NCBI RefSeq assembly: GCF_019219065.1 | Contig: NZ_JAHUWK010000015.1 | Span: 1-64,000, forward strand | Direction: 5' to 3' | DNA from: Duganella sp. sic0402 | GTDB taxonomy: Bacteria > Pseudomonadota > Gammaproteobacteria > Burkholderiales > Burkholderiaceae_D | Length of the DNA stretch: 64,000 nucleotides | Shown here: positions 26,523-34,612 of the stretch, in pieces | Layout of the letters: every line of letters begins with the position of its first letter | Position numbering within the stretch: position 1 is the first letter of the stretch | Notes under the pieces: generated by a model | Told to the model about the DNA's origin: nothing | The model's input: only the letters and a program-made list of their open reading frames with translations | Database searches by the model: none | Position numbers and translations under genes: made by a program

Positions 26523-26836
26523 CCATGATTAGAAAAGCTGCGCTGTGCTTGCTGTTCGTGTCGTCATGCGCCGTCGCACAAGAGACCGCAGACCAATTGA
26601 AGTGGAAGCATGCATACGTCGATACTGGCAATCGATGTGACCCATCCTACTCCCTTTACCCAATCGAATTGAAATGCATCAAGGGTATCTTGTATCAGGT
26701 CCGGTACAAGATCACCTATCGCTTCCGAGGCACACTGAAGATAGCCTATCTCGACTATATTCCAGAGAAGGATGCGCCGTTAGATGCCAACGGGGATATT
26801 ATTCCACGCGACCACTCGGTGAAGGCCTATCATTAG
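26519..26836 (+). CDS. Small secreted hypothetical protein
   Basis: The 105-residue product starts MTMIRKAALCLLFVSSCAVAQ, a clear signal peptide. The mature part is about 85 residues, with two Cys (NRCDP, LKCIKG) that may pair and a beta-rich pattern (LYQVRYKITYRFRGTLKIAYLDY). It overlaps the zinc-ribbon gene by 4 bp (ATGA). Its 3' end overlaps the convergent DnaB-like gene by 38 bp. Family not recognised. Confidence 0.6.
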   Translation: MTMIRKAALCLLFVSSCAVAQETADQLKWKHAYVDTGNRCDPSYSLYPIELKCIKGILYQVRYKITYRFRGTLKIAYLDYIPEKDAPLDANGDIIPRDHSVKAYH

Positions 26837-27665
26837 ATCGGTCATCGGCCCAAGACGAAAACTCCGGTACGTATCGAACATCAATCGTACCGGTCTTTTC
26901 TGAATTCTTGGCGATAACTAGCTTGGCTTCACACGCGTCAGTAGCACTGCACTGAATATGAGGCACGATGATCACTGCGGCTCGTTTGGCAATCTCTGGT
27001 TCGGCTATGTCGTCAATGATCGCAGGACTTTCCCAATCGGTCGCCAACGTGCTGTTCATCGGCAGATTCCACAGTATGCGCCAGTCCTTGTTAGTGGTCT
27101 TCAATCGATCTAGCATTCGTTGCAAATGGACGCGGCGAGCAAGTACAGTCAGTGCGTCTTGTGACGCATCTTCGAGGACGCATGAATCGACCACGATAAG
27201 GGTGGGCTGATCTGAACTGGCCTCTGCAAAAAATTTATCTTCGACAGCGATATCGCCGCACTCATCAATATTGAGTAGGTCCATCGGTAGGTTCTGTAGC
27301 GCGACGAGGTGATCGTTCAGGAACGCCAGTTCATCTGACAAGATGGTCACGGTACGGGATGGCCCGATTGGAATTCCAGCGAGGCGGAACAGCATTCGGT
27401 CGCACGACTCCTTGAGCGAAGCATAGTCAGCGATCCAGATCACGCGACCGTTCGATTCAGCGAAGTGCTGGCCTAACGTGAGCATTAGATCGCTGACAGG
27501 TCGTTGCTCTCTTCCAGCGATGACGTATTCGTTATGTTGGCGCCATCCACGGACGTAAGAATTCAGGCGTGGGAATGGTGTCTTAGGTGGCAGTGCTTGG
27601 GCAACGGCTTCTTCAGCGATTTCTCTGATTGATCTTGGGTGTATTGGTAGTTCTGCATTCTTCAT
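26799..27665 (-). CDS. DnaB-helicase-like RecA-fold protein lacking the P-loop
   Basis: The 288 residues follow the DnaB C-terminal domain in order: YVIAGREQRPVSDLMLTLGQHF at the Walker A place, RVIWIADYASLKESCDRML (DnaB FSLEM region), TLIVVDSCVLE (Walker B strand), KDWRILWNLPMN (sensor strand), SPAIIDDIAEPEIAKRAAVIIV, and EAKLVIAKNSEKTGTIDVRYVPEF (DnaB motif 4/Arg-finger segment). The GKT/S of Walker A is absent and the Walker B acid context is altered, so ATP hydrolysis is unlikely. It could be a loader-like decoy, DNA adaptor or helicase inhibitor. The start has a good AAGGAG. Homology is by pattern, not search. Confidence 0.65.
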   Translation of the reverse strand: MKNAELPIHPRSIREIAEEAVAQALPPKTPFPRLNSYVRGWRQHNEYVIAGREQRPVSDLMLTLGQHFAESNGRVIWIADYASLKESCDRMLFRLAGIPIGPSRTVTILSDELAFLNDHLVALQNLPMDLLNIDECGDIAVEDKFFAEASSDQPTLIVVDSCVLEDASQDALTVLARRVHLQRMLDRLKTTNKDWRILWNLPMNSTLATDWESPAIIDDIAEPEIAKRAAVIIVPHIQCSATDACEAKLVIAKNSEKTGTIDVRYVPEFSSWADDRSNDRPSPSGRVE

Positions 27666-27737
27666 CGAATGTCTCCTTATAGTTTGTCTGGTTTATTTAT
27701 TGGATCAAATTTCCCATGCCCTTGATGTTGATCTGTA

Positions 27738-27951
27738 GCCAGTGGAGATCGATAGGCAGCGGCATCCTGAACGCAGGATCGCCGCCTGTCGATCCCTGGC
27801 AGTGGCGTTTGAAGAAGCTACTGGCTGTAGTGGCTGGCGGCATCAGGAACGTTCTGCCCGAGGGAAGATCGATTTAGGCAAGAATCAGATTGGTCTAGAC
27901 CAGATCACGATTGAATCGTGATCACTCGTATGGCAATCAGTTCCTTGCCAT
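27738..27951. repeat. Dense array of dyads in the divergent gap before the 28000 gene (possible origin or operator region)
   Basis: Four structures lie in about 210 bp. First, an imperfect long hairpin at 27738-27800 is built on GATCGATAGGC...GCCTGTCGATC with inner ATCCTG-AACG-CAGGAT. Second, a perfect 12 bp palindrome TGGTCTAGACCA lies at 27891-27902. Third, a hairpin GATCACGATT-G-AATCGTGATC lies at 27903-27923. Fourth, ATGGCAA/TTGCCAT spans 27930-27951. Part of the first motif (GGCGGCATCAGGAACG) recurs at 27836-27851. The gap separates the DnaB-like gene from the gene at 28000. It might be a replication origin or a multi-site control region. Confidence 0.6.
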
Positions 27952-27999
27952 GTGAAAAACAATTCATGTACATTGCGCCCTCTAATTGGAGGGACTGCT

Positions 28000-28827
28000 T
28001 TGGCTGCAAATTTCGATCAAATTTTGTCAATGTTCAAAATCAATTACTTGCCCAACGAATCCGGAAAACCATCTTCGGAAAATTTCCGGATCGATGACGG
28101 CGCAAGCAGATGGTTGTGGTGGTGGTATCGCTACTTCATGGAAAACACCGACTACGAAGCCTACTGCGTCGCCCGTCGCGAAGATGATGAGACGATGACC
28201 CTAGAGCTGGAAAAGCGATTTCCTAAGATCGCTGAGCTATACGATGATTGGGGTGATATCCATCGCGGCAGGCCCATGCAACGGAACGAGAACCAGTGGA
28301 AGCAGTGGCTGTATGAACGACGCCACCTGTTCTTCATCGATGTGCCTGCTGTCCAGCCTTTGGCGCTCCCCGCAGTTGAGGTTACTGCCAACGCATTTGC
28401 ATTACAGATCCCGACGTCACTGGCGAAGGAAGAAGTCGTTCAGCTTTTCACCAAGTTCATTGACGATCACTACGCCAGCATCCAGACGTCACCACTGCCG
28501 AAGTATCAGCTCTACGCGCCGGAAGGTCGCATAGATCAAACGACGTTTCAAGCTGTGAAGAAATCCTTCTATGTCCAAACAGTCTCTGAACACCATGAGC
28601 AGTACCCGACATCGAACGCCGGCACAGGGCTGGAAGTGATGGCGTTGGAGTTAAGCAAGGAGCTGGGGTTCAGTTGGGAGCTTGAACCGCATCAACAAGA
28701 AGCACTCGAAAACGGAACGTTGAGCATGCTTGACCTTGACTCGATCAAGCGACAGGTCGGCCGATACAAATCGAATTTTGCTGCCTATGTGACGAACACA
28801 ATCGATGGAGTGTTCCCGAAAAAATAG
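28000..28827 (+). CDS. Hypothetical protein, element core
   Basis: This is a 275-residue protein of unrecognised family. A TTG at 28000 is chosen as start because GGAGGG lies 6 nt upstream; an in-frame GTG at 27952 has no such site and lies in the dyad array. The N-terminal part is Trp/Tyr-rich and helical (RWLWWWYRYFMENTDYEAYC, FPKIAELYDDWGDIHRG, WKQWLYERRHLFF); the C-terminal part ends in VGRYKSNFAAYVTNTIDGVF. It precedes the H-NS/RraB/primase/helicase series in the same orientation and may belong to the replication or maintenance module. Confidence 0.6.
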   Translation: MAANFDQILSMFKINYLPNESGKPSSENFRIDDGASRWLWWWYRYFMENTDYEAYCVARREDDETMTLELEKRFPKIAELYDDWGDIHRGRPMQRNENQWKQWLYERRHLFFIDVPAVQPLALPAVEVTANAFALQIPTSLAKEEVVQLFTKFIDDHYASIQTSPLPKYQLYAPEGRIDQTTFQAVKKSFYVQTVSEHHEQYPTSNAGTGLEVMALELSKELGFSWELEPHQQEALENGTLSMLDLDSIKRQVGRYKSNFAAYVTNTIDGVFPKK

Positions 28828-28927
28828 AATCCTCATCGATCATGCCACCGGGACAAATCAATCAAGAAAATCAAAATTGGTTTGTTCCTTCTCGCGTAAA
28901 TCCATTTTTGAAAGAATGTCGTTGTCG

Positions 28928-28971
28928 CCGCTGATTAATGCAAACCGAATCAGCGGTTGAACATTTTTTTA
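28928..28971 (+). terminator. Rho-independent terminator before the H-NS-like gene
   Basis: CCGCTGATT and AATCAGCGG form a perfect 9 bp stem with an 11-nt loop, followed by TTGAACATTTTTTT. It ends only 13 bp before the H-NS-like ATG, so it probably terminates the transcript of the 28000 gene. It may also act within the H-NS leader. Confidence 0.7.
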
Positions 28972-28984
28972 ATTAAAAGGATTT

Positions 28985-29563
28985 ATGATGCAAGACTACA
29001 AGCAAATCAATATCGAAATTTCTAACCGTGAAAAAGAAATCGAGCGCTTAAAAAGCGAATGCGAAAATCTGGCCGCTGAACGTAAAAAGATCTCTGATGC
29101 TGAACTGGCGGAGGCGGTAGAAAAAGTAAATTCCTTGGGCGGCTACGCTACCATGGAACCGCCTAAGTCAAAGGCTTCGCCGCGTTCTGCTAGCGTTGGC
29201 CCTAAAAAATATCGTAACCCTGACGACGGTAAAGAGTGGTCCGGTCAAGGTTACACGCCTGAATGGATTTTGAATGGTGATAAAGAGAAGTTTATCAATC
29301 CAGCTTGGACCGCCCACCAAGTAGCCAAAAAACAATCGAAAAAATCTGAAACTCAAAACCAGTCCCAGACCAAGGTAGCAAACAAACCTCTGGACATCCC
29401 GACCGCGGAAACCTCCGCTCAGCTTGTTGACCCCGACGAAGTCATGGCACAGGCGGGTCAACTGAATGCTGTTGCTGTGATCGAAAGCTCTGCCATGCAA
29501 AACGGCGGTGCTGACCATGCAAACGTAGCAACTGAAAACATCTCTGTTGTTTCCGCCAGCTAG
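28985..29563 (+). CDS. H-NS-family nucleoid protein with long tail
   Basis: This 192-residue protein has an N-terminal coiled coil (residues 1-45, REKEIERLKSECENLAAERKK). It also has a C-terminal H-NS DNA-binding fold (KYRNPDDGKEWSGQGYTPEWI at about 74-95) and an extra about 90-residue low-complexity tail not seen in ordinary H-NS. The AT-hook-like loop reads SGQGYTP, where a basic QGR/RGR is usual, so minor-groove binding may be altered. It sits between two rho-independent terminators and is likely a single-gene transcript. Plasmid and phage H-NS proteins are used to silence foreign AT-rich DNA; this is the first of two in the element. Confidence 0.85.
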   Translation: MMQDYKQINIEISNREKEIERLKSECENLAAERKKISDAELAEAVEKVNSLGGYATMEPPKSKASPRSASVGPKKYRNPDDGKEWSGQGYTPEWILNGDKEKFINPAWTAHQVAKKQSKKSETQNQSQTKVANKPLDIPTAETSAQLVDPDEVMAQAGQLNAVAVIESSAMQNGGADHANVATENISVVSAS

Positions 29564-29579
29564 CGCTTTATAACATCTT

Positions 29580-29614
29580 GGCGATGCATCAAAAAGTGCA
29601 TCGCCCTCCTTTTC
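29580..29614 (+). terminator. Rho-independent terminator after the H-NS-like gene
   Basis: GGCGATGCA and TGCATCGCC form a perfect 9 bp stem around TCAAAAAG, followed by CTCCTTTT. It lies 17 bp after the H-NS-like stop. Confidence 0.85.
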
Positions 29615-29680
29615 CACATTATTTAATTATACCGGCCATGCTGGTAGGAAAAATCGTATCTATTTTTTAGAAAGAAAAAT

Positions 29681-30130
29681 ATGAAAAATGAATTTGAAGT
29701 TGAGAAGCACAATATTAAGAACATTATTATCGATAAAAAATTAAAAGAATATGTTGAAAATAATACCAACAACATTGATGAGAAATTGATCGCTGAAATT
29801 TTAACTGTTTCTAGTATGTTAAAGCGCGACGGAAATATTGATGACGTCGAACGAATGATTAGTTGTTTTTCCGTATCAAAAAAATTACGAAATTTAAAGA
29901 AATTAAAAAACTTTCTAATGAAACTAGATTTTCACATCTATAGTACTTACACGATTAAGAAAGGTCTTTACGGGCTGAAATTTGGTTACTTATCAGACAC
30001 CAATATTGAAACAATGGTTTCAACCATGAAAATCATCTATGACATCTGCGTTTATTTTAAATGCAAATTTGATGGATGGGGAACCACTGTTGAGAACGGA
30101 AATGCCAATTCGGATAGCATAGACCAATAA
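29681..30130 (+). CDS. RraB-like protein (putative RNase E modulator)
   Basis: This is a very AT-rich, lysine-rich 149-residue protein. Its central and C-terminal part follows the RraB pattern: DGNIDDVERMISCFSVSKKLRNLKKL, then KKGLYGLKFGYLSDTNIETMVSTMKIIYDICVYFKCKFDGWGTTVE. FDGWGT near the end is the RraB signature (YDGWGT). RraB binds RNase E and lowers its activity. A mobile element could use this to protect its own transcripts, which is inference. It lies between the H-NS terminator and the primase. Homology is judged by eye. Confidence 0.6.
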   Translation: MKNEFEVEKHNIKNIIIDKKLKEYVENNTNNIDEKLIAEILTVSSMLKRDGNIDDVERMISCFSVSKKLRNLKKLKNFLMKLDFHIYSTYTIKKGLYGLKFGYLSDTNIETMVSTMKIIYDICVYFKCKFDGWGTTVENGNANSDSIDQ

Positions 30131-30151
30131 AAATTTATTAATAATTAAGCG

Positions 30152-30177
30152 AGATCTAGCCATGCTCGGCTAGATCT
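30152..30177 (+). terminator. Hairpin just upstream of the primase gene
   Basis: AGATCTAGCC and GGCTAGATCT form a perfect 10 bp stem with a 6-nt loop. It ends 14 bp before the primase ATG, next to CGGAG. There is no U tract, so it may be an mRNA leader structure or protein site controlling replication gene expression, not a terminator. Confidence 0.5.
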
Positions 30178-30191
30178 ACTCGGAGTTATAT

Positions 30192-31142
30192 ATGGCTGAA
30201 ATTTATATTATAGCAATCACTTTTTTTGATTACATGGCGGATAACTTTGCTGCTTCCACGCGTAAAACTTGGGGCGAAGTTGTTAGTCAATTTACTGTGC
30301 ATTCCAGCGCCTTAAGCCATAAGACTCTTTTACCCTTGTTTTCCCCTTGGCGTTACAAGGAGGTATCAGATCCAACAGTTGATAATGGTCTGGACAAAGA
30401 TGGTAATTCGTACAAAATCACCAGCGCTTATCATGTTCGTCGCGTGAGTACCAACCTCGTCGATTTGTACATGATCGTGCTGGACTACGACGGTAATCGT
30501 TCTCTGGAACAGATTCGCGAGCTGTTCAAGCCCTGGGAACATATCGTTTACACGACGCTGAATCATTTGGTAAATGGAAAAGTCCGTGCTCGCGTCGTCC
30601 TGCTGTTGGCAACGCCTATGCCTTTCGCGGTGTTCAACGAGTTGCAAACACAAATGCAGCAATGGGCCACAGATCTCGGAGCAGACTCATCAACGATGGA
30701 TGTTAATCGCATTTTTATTTTGCCTGCGGTCCGTGATGAAGATCGTCATAACGCACAGAGCTGGCACAACGAAGGGAAACCTTTCGACTGGCATATTTTT
30801 GAGGCCATGCCTGTACCTCCAAAGCCGCAGAAATCGAATCCACTCAGTCCTACTAAGATGGGGCAGGGACAAATCAAGTTGCGTCCAGATGATGTGCTGA
30901 GTACCGCCAGTGGCCCGGTAATGGTGCGTGATATTAATCGCAAAATTTCTAATGTGCTTTGTCCATTCCACGGCGATGTAGTTCCCAAGGAGTTCGTCGC
31001 AGTAACCAAAGCCGGAACACCGTATTTGGTATGTAAAAAATGTGGAACGATTTACATGGAACGTGCGAAGAGTGACGGAATCATGGAGGGCATTGCAAAA
31101 ATTGCAGAGCGCAAACGTCTTCGTGAAGGAATGAAACCATGA
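30192..31142 (+). CDS. Replicative primase-polymerase-like protein (AEP/RepB-like)
   Basis: This 316-residue protein has the hallmarks of plasmid/phage archaeo-eukaryotic primases. There is an acidic metal pair in YMIVLDYDG (Asp98, Asp100). A second core strand is KVRARVVLLLATPMP, and a late conserved segment is TMDVNRIFILPAVRDED. A C-terminal zinc knuckle follows (VLCPFHGD ... LVCKKCGTIY), as in DNA primases. Its stop overlaps the helicase start (ATGA at 31139-31142), so primase and helicase are translated together in a two-gene replication module. It could be a primase only or a primase-polymerase. Confidence 0.7.
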   Translation: MAEIYIIAITFFDYMADNFAASTRKTWGEVVSQFTVHSSALSHKTLLPLFSPWRYKEVSDPTVDNGLDKDGNSYKITSAYHVRRVSTNLVDLYMIVLDYDGNRSLEQIRELFKPWEHIVYTTLNHLVNGKVRARVVLLLATPMPFAVFNELQTQMQQWATDLGADSSTMDVNRIFILPAVRDEDRHNAQSWHNEGKPFDWHIFEAMPVPPKPQKSNPLSPTKMGQGQIKLRPDDVLSTASGPVMVRDINRKISNVLCPFHGDVVPKEFVAVTKAGTPYLVCKKCGTIYMERAKSDGIMEGIAKIAERKRLREGMKP

Positions 31143-33397
31143 GGAAACGCCGCGAAAGGAAGATTTCTAAATTTAGCAACCGGGTACTGAACCAGCACGG
31201 ATTCGATGTTGAAACGTTGGAAGTGCTTATGACTCATCGGAATTATCCGAAATTAAAGCGTCATGTCGATAAATTCATCACTGAATCTCGTCGTAACTTT
31301 AGTACTCGTAATTTAGCTTTCAGTGAAAAAGCTGTATCAAAGGGACGCTTTACTCTGCATAAGTTGAGTGGTCCCCGGTTGACAGTTGCACTGCGCGAAG
31401 GCAATGTTGATCTTGAAGATGAGAACTTAATTTATATTAAAGCACCAAAAGGAAATGGTAAGACGGAATTCTATAAGGAATTGGTTGCAAGCTTCCCCGA
31501 GTCGTTTTCTGTCGTCGGTTTAGTTCATCGTCGTTCATTAGCCCGCACTGTCTCATCTCGCGTAGATTTGCAGTGCTATTTAGATGAGGGAGATTTGTCT
31601 AATCGATTGGTTATCAGCGTGGATAGTCTTGTTCGGTTTGATATTGAAAATAACCAACCATATGACATTTTATTGATCGATGAATCTGAACAGGTGTTTC
31701 GTCATTTAATTGGCGAAACAACAGAGGCTCAGCGTGGAAAAATCTTTCGTACACTAATCTGGTTGGTGCGGAATGCAAAGAAAATTATCTGCGCTGATGC
31801 AGATATGACAAGTGATCTCACTTGTTACGTGATTGAAAAACTGCGCGGCAGTTTTCAACACGAATCAAATAATGTGACTGCTATTTTGAATCAATGGCCA
31901 TCCATTCGTGAGATCGACATATATGAAAACAAGTATCATTTGATTTCAAACATGTTTGATGGCATCAATGCTGGCGAAAAAGCATATATCTCAGTTGCCA
32001 CAAAAAAACTGGCAGAGGAAATTGCAAACGTTCTGAAAGAGTTGAAGGATAAAAATGGAAATGAAATTAAGTTCTTAACCTTGACCGGCGATACAAGTAA
32101 GGAGGACGAAGCAGAAAAATTCTTTTTGAACCCGAATGCTGAAGTGACAAAGTATGACGTATTGATTTCGACTTCAACTCTTAGCACCGGAGTTAGCATT
32201 GATGTAGAGTGGTTCGACGCCGTCTATGGAATTTTTGACAGCGGAATTTACACCTTCCAAGATTGTGACCAAGCAATAAGTCGTGTTCGGAAATGTGAAA
32301 CTGTAAAGGTATGGGTACATCCAGGCCCCAAAGCAGTGCATGGAACAGAAGCAGATCTGCGCGCCGGCCCAGTAAAAAAGGAGATTCTCACGCGCAGCTA
32401 CGCAATCCCTGACAAGGATGGCAAGTTGAGTGATGGTGATGAACTCTATATGGATGTGTCGGCCCGGATTCAATGGTGCGTAAGCAAATGGCGCTGCAAA
32501 ATGGATAAGCAATTCATCAGCTTGAAAGAGGACGATGGTTGGCTGGTAAACTACGTCCATAAAGATTTATCTATAGTAGCTATTGGGCAGGAGCTTATGA
32601 AGTTTGCCCGTGACCCAGATGGCGAGAAATATTTTAAAAAGGTGTTGAACGCAAAAGATTTGTCGCCAGAGGAATTTGAAGATATCTGCTATGAAAAGAA
32701 TTTGCGTGGAGAAAAATCTTATGCCAAAAGCAAATTCATCATTGCGAAGTTCTTTGAATTAAGATCACCATCTGAGCTTACATTAAATCAAATTAAATCT
32801 TACAAGCAAAAAAACATCATTGAAATTATTAAAAACTCTAAATTGCTGAAGGAGGACCGGGTATCGGCACTCAACAATGATCGTTGGGAGCGTGAAGATC
32901 CAAATAACGCAAGGCCCTTTACATCGTTCGGACATCGTACAGTGATGAGAGATTTCTTTAAGAATGTTCAGGAGGTCACATCAATAAACCATGCCGATGT
33001 CTTACGACGTGCGAGGGAACACGTCGAAAACGAAAAGCAATTTGCCTTATCGGTGAAATCGCTTGGCCCCAGCCAACTCCGTGAGGCACGGAAAGCTGCA
33101 CGGAAAAAGAAGGCCGATTTACGCTGGGTAGTTAAACTGGAACAGATTGATGCGTTAGCCAAGTATGTAGAAGCCAATTTGGAAGACATCAATCTTTTCT
33201 TTGGCAGTAATTTTAAAAATCCGACAGCGGCAGAAACACGCACCAAAGTGTTCAATACGGTCATGGGACACCTTGGAGTAGAGCTTAAAAAGGATCGCCG
33301 CAAGGAAGGAGAGGAACAGCCTGTGTACTACATCGACTATGACCGCGTAGCTGATTTGGTGGCGACCAAAGATCTGACCCAGTTGATTGGCGCTTAG
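31139..33397 (+). CDS. Origin-binding-protein-type (UL9-like) replication helicase
   Basis: This 752-residue superfamily 2 helicase has its P-loop at APKGNGKTEF (about 102-111). Motif Ia is VGLVHRRSLARTVSSR, then LVISVDSLVRF, the DEAD-like box ILLIDESEQVF, motif III-like IICADADMTSDL and a C-terminal helicase core with LISTSTLSTGVSIDVEWFDAVYGIF. This order resembles the herpesvirus UL9/origin-binding helicases found in phages and plasmids. The last about 300 residues are helical and basic. Translation is coupled to the primase. It probably opens the element's origin, for which the repeats directly downstream are candidates. Confidence 0.75.
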   Translation: MRKRRERKISKFSNRVLNQHGFDVETLEVLMTHRNYPKLKRHVDKFITESRRNFSTRNLAFSEKAVSKGRFTLHKLSGPRLTVALREGNVDLEDENLIYIKAPKGNGKTEFYKELVASFPESFSVVGLVHRRSLARTVSSRVDLQCYLDEGDLSNRLVISVDSLVRFDIENNQPYDILLIDESEQVFRHLIGETTEAQRGKIFRTLIWLVRNAKKIICADADMTSDLTCYVIEKLRGSFQHESNNVTAILNQWPSIREIDIYENKYHLISNMFDGINAGEKAYISVATKKLAEEIANVLKELKDKNGNEIKFLTLTGDTSKEDEAEKFFLNPNAEVTKYDVLISTSTLSTGVSIDVEWFDAVYGIFDSGIYTFQDCDQAISRVRKCETVKVWVHPGPKAVHGTEADLRAGPVKKEILTRSYAIPDKDGKLSDGDELYMDVSARIQWCVSKWRCKMDKQFISLKEDDGWLVNYVHKDLSIVAIGQELMKFARDPDGEKYFKKVLNAKDLSPEEFEDICYEKNLRGEKSYAKSKFIIAKFFELRSPSELTLNQIKSYKQKNIIEIIKNSKLLKEDRVSALNNDRWEREDPNNARPFTSFGHRTVMRDFFKNVQEVTSINHADVLRRAREHVENEKQFALSVKSLGPSQLREARKAARKKKADLRWVVKLEQIDALAKYVEANLEDINLFFGSNFKNPTAAETRTKVFNTVMGHLGVELKKDRRKEGEEQPVYYIDYDRVADLVATKDLTQLIGA

Positions 33398-33414
33398 GTG
33401 GACCGGGCCTCGTG

Positions 33415-33940
33415 CTAAATTGCACAGCTTTTGAGTAGGAGTATTTTGTGCTTCTGAACTGCACTATACTGCTGAAGGAGAAAAGCTATGCAATTCTGCA
33501 TGAGGCTTTTCCTATTTCTGGAGGCCAGCGCTTGCACCAGAAATAAATTCTTCAGGGAACATCGGTTGTCCCTTAACCCGATAATGTGGGAGAGGTCACA
33601 TTGGAGAGATAGGCCATGGGGCCAAAGCAAAACTGCATAGATTTTTAGCGAGGGAGTAAAGTACTTCTGAAATCAATATTTACTGCAAAGGTATGTAATT
33701 TTGCACGAGAATTTTCCTGCCTTTTTTGTGTGGACCAGCAGCTAGACTGGAGATAAATTTATCAAGGGGCATAGCTTTCCTTCTAACCATGTGGCCTGAA
33801 AATTCACCGGACTCTAGAAAATCCCTGTTCTGAGAAGTGAGCCATATGCCTCAACCAAAACTGCATAGCTTTTTAGTGATGGAGTGCAGTAGCTCTGAAG
33901 TAAATATTACGGCAAAGGTATGCAATTTGGCATGACGTTA
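33415..33940. repeat. Three degenerate ~220 bp tandem repeats downstream of the helicase
   Basis: The 797 bp gap after the helicase holds units beginning near 33420, 33633 and 33861 (period about 212-228 bp). Each begins with a (T/C)TGCA(C/T)AG(C/A)TTTT block, followed by GAGT and CTTCTGAA-like words, then a (AAAAGCTATGCAA)-like block about 60 bp later. In unit 1 these blocks are inverted (TTGCACAGCTTTT at 33420-33432, AAAAGCTATGCAA at 33481-33493). Between units 1 and 2 the longer segments also match (TTTTCCT...CCAGC...ATAAAT). They could be origin iterons or genes for a structured RNA. The remaining 33941-34150 shows nothing recognisable. Confidence 0.7.
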
Positions 33941-34150
33941 CCAGAGGACGCTGGCGCATGCCTTGGGACTGCGGCACATGAACCATCAGGCATCGTGTTT
34001 TAAATGCTCCTGCGGCGTCTGGTGAGGTCTAAATGCACAGTGGTGTTGCCAAGAATGGCACTGCCGGTCATGTCTACGACAGGTTTTCTTCATTCACGCA
34101 CGGCCTCAGCCGAAACATGAATGTTTGGTATCTCGCTGTACAAAGTTAGA

Positions 34151-34177
34151 GATCAGGTGTCACTAGGACACCTGATC
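34151..34177 (-). terminator. Hairpin after the small H-NS gene
   Basis: GATCAGGTGTC and GACACCTGATC form a perfect 11 bp stem around ACTAG, 17 bp beyond the stop of the H-NS gene on its own strand. The following bases TCTAACTTT give only a weak U tract. A terminator role is probable but not certain. Confidence 0.6.
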
Positions 34178-34194
34178 GAATCGCGCCAGCGGTT

Positions 34195-34485
34195 TTAGCG
34201 CACCAGGTATTGGTTCTTGTCCTTACCTTCAAGCCACTTTGGCGCACGACCTCGACCAGTCCAGGTGTCACCAGTCGTTTCGTCTTTATATTTAATTTCC
34301 ACCGGCTTGCGTGGAGTCTTTGGGCCAGCCTTTGGGCTACTGCTGATGTCGGCAAGCGTCAGGCCGTAATCGTCCATGATGACGCGAATTTGCGCTTTGG
34401 CTGATGCAATTTCGGTACGACGTGCCTCTTCTGCCTTGGCTTGCAGTTCGGCAATTTGTTTCTGGTAGTCTCGGTAATTAGACAT
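34195..34485 (-). CDS. H-NS-family nucleoid protein
   Basis: A compact 96-residue H-NS homologue. It has an N-terminal coiled-coil dimerisation helix (YRDYQKQIAELQAKAEEARRTEIASAKAQIR), a linker with KAGPKTPRKP, and a C-terminal DNA-binding fold with the classical motif TTGDTWTGRGRAPKWL. The GRGR loop is intact, unlike that of the larger H-NS-like protein at 28985. Such proteins silence AT-rich foreign DNA and can be used by mobile elements to hide their own genes or influence the host. Transcribed alone on the minus strand. Confidence 0.92.
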   Translation of the reverse strand: MSNYRDYQKQIAELQAKAEEARRTEIASAKAQIRVIMDDYGLTLADISSSPKAGPKTPRKPVEIKYKDETTGDTWTGRGRAPKWLEGKDKNQYLVR

Positions 34486-34612
34486 GAACTAACCTCAAGT
34501 GGGTAAATTTCCGGATTATACATACAGTTATTCTCAACTGGAATAGCATTAGGAAATTATCTAAAATTTTTACATATTTCAAATGTATTAAAATTAAAAA
34601 AATATATGGAAA

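Noticed and set aside
33415..33940. CRISPR array
   Set aside because: The units are about 220 bp, degenerate and only three in number; there are no short identical repeats with uniform spacers and no cas genes.
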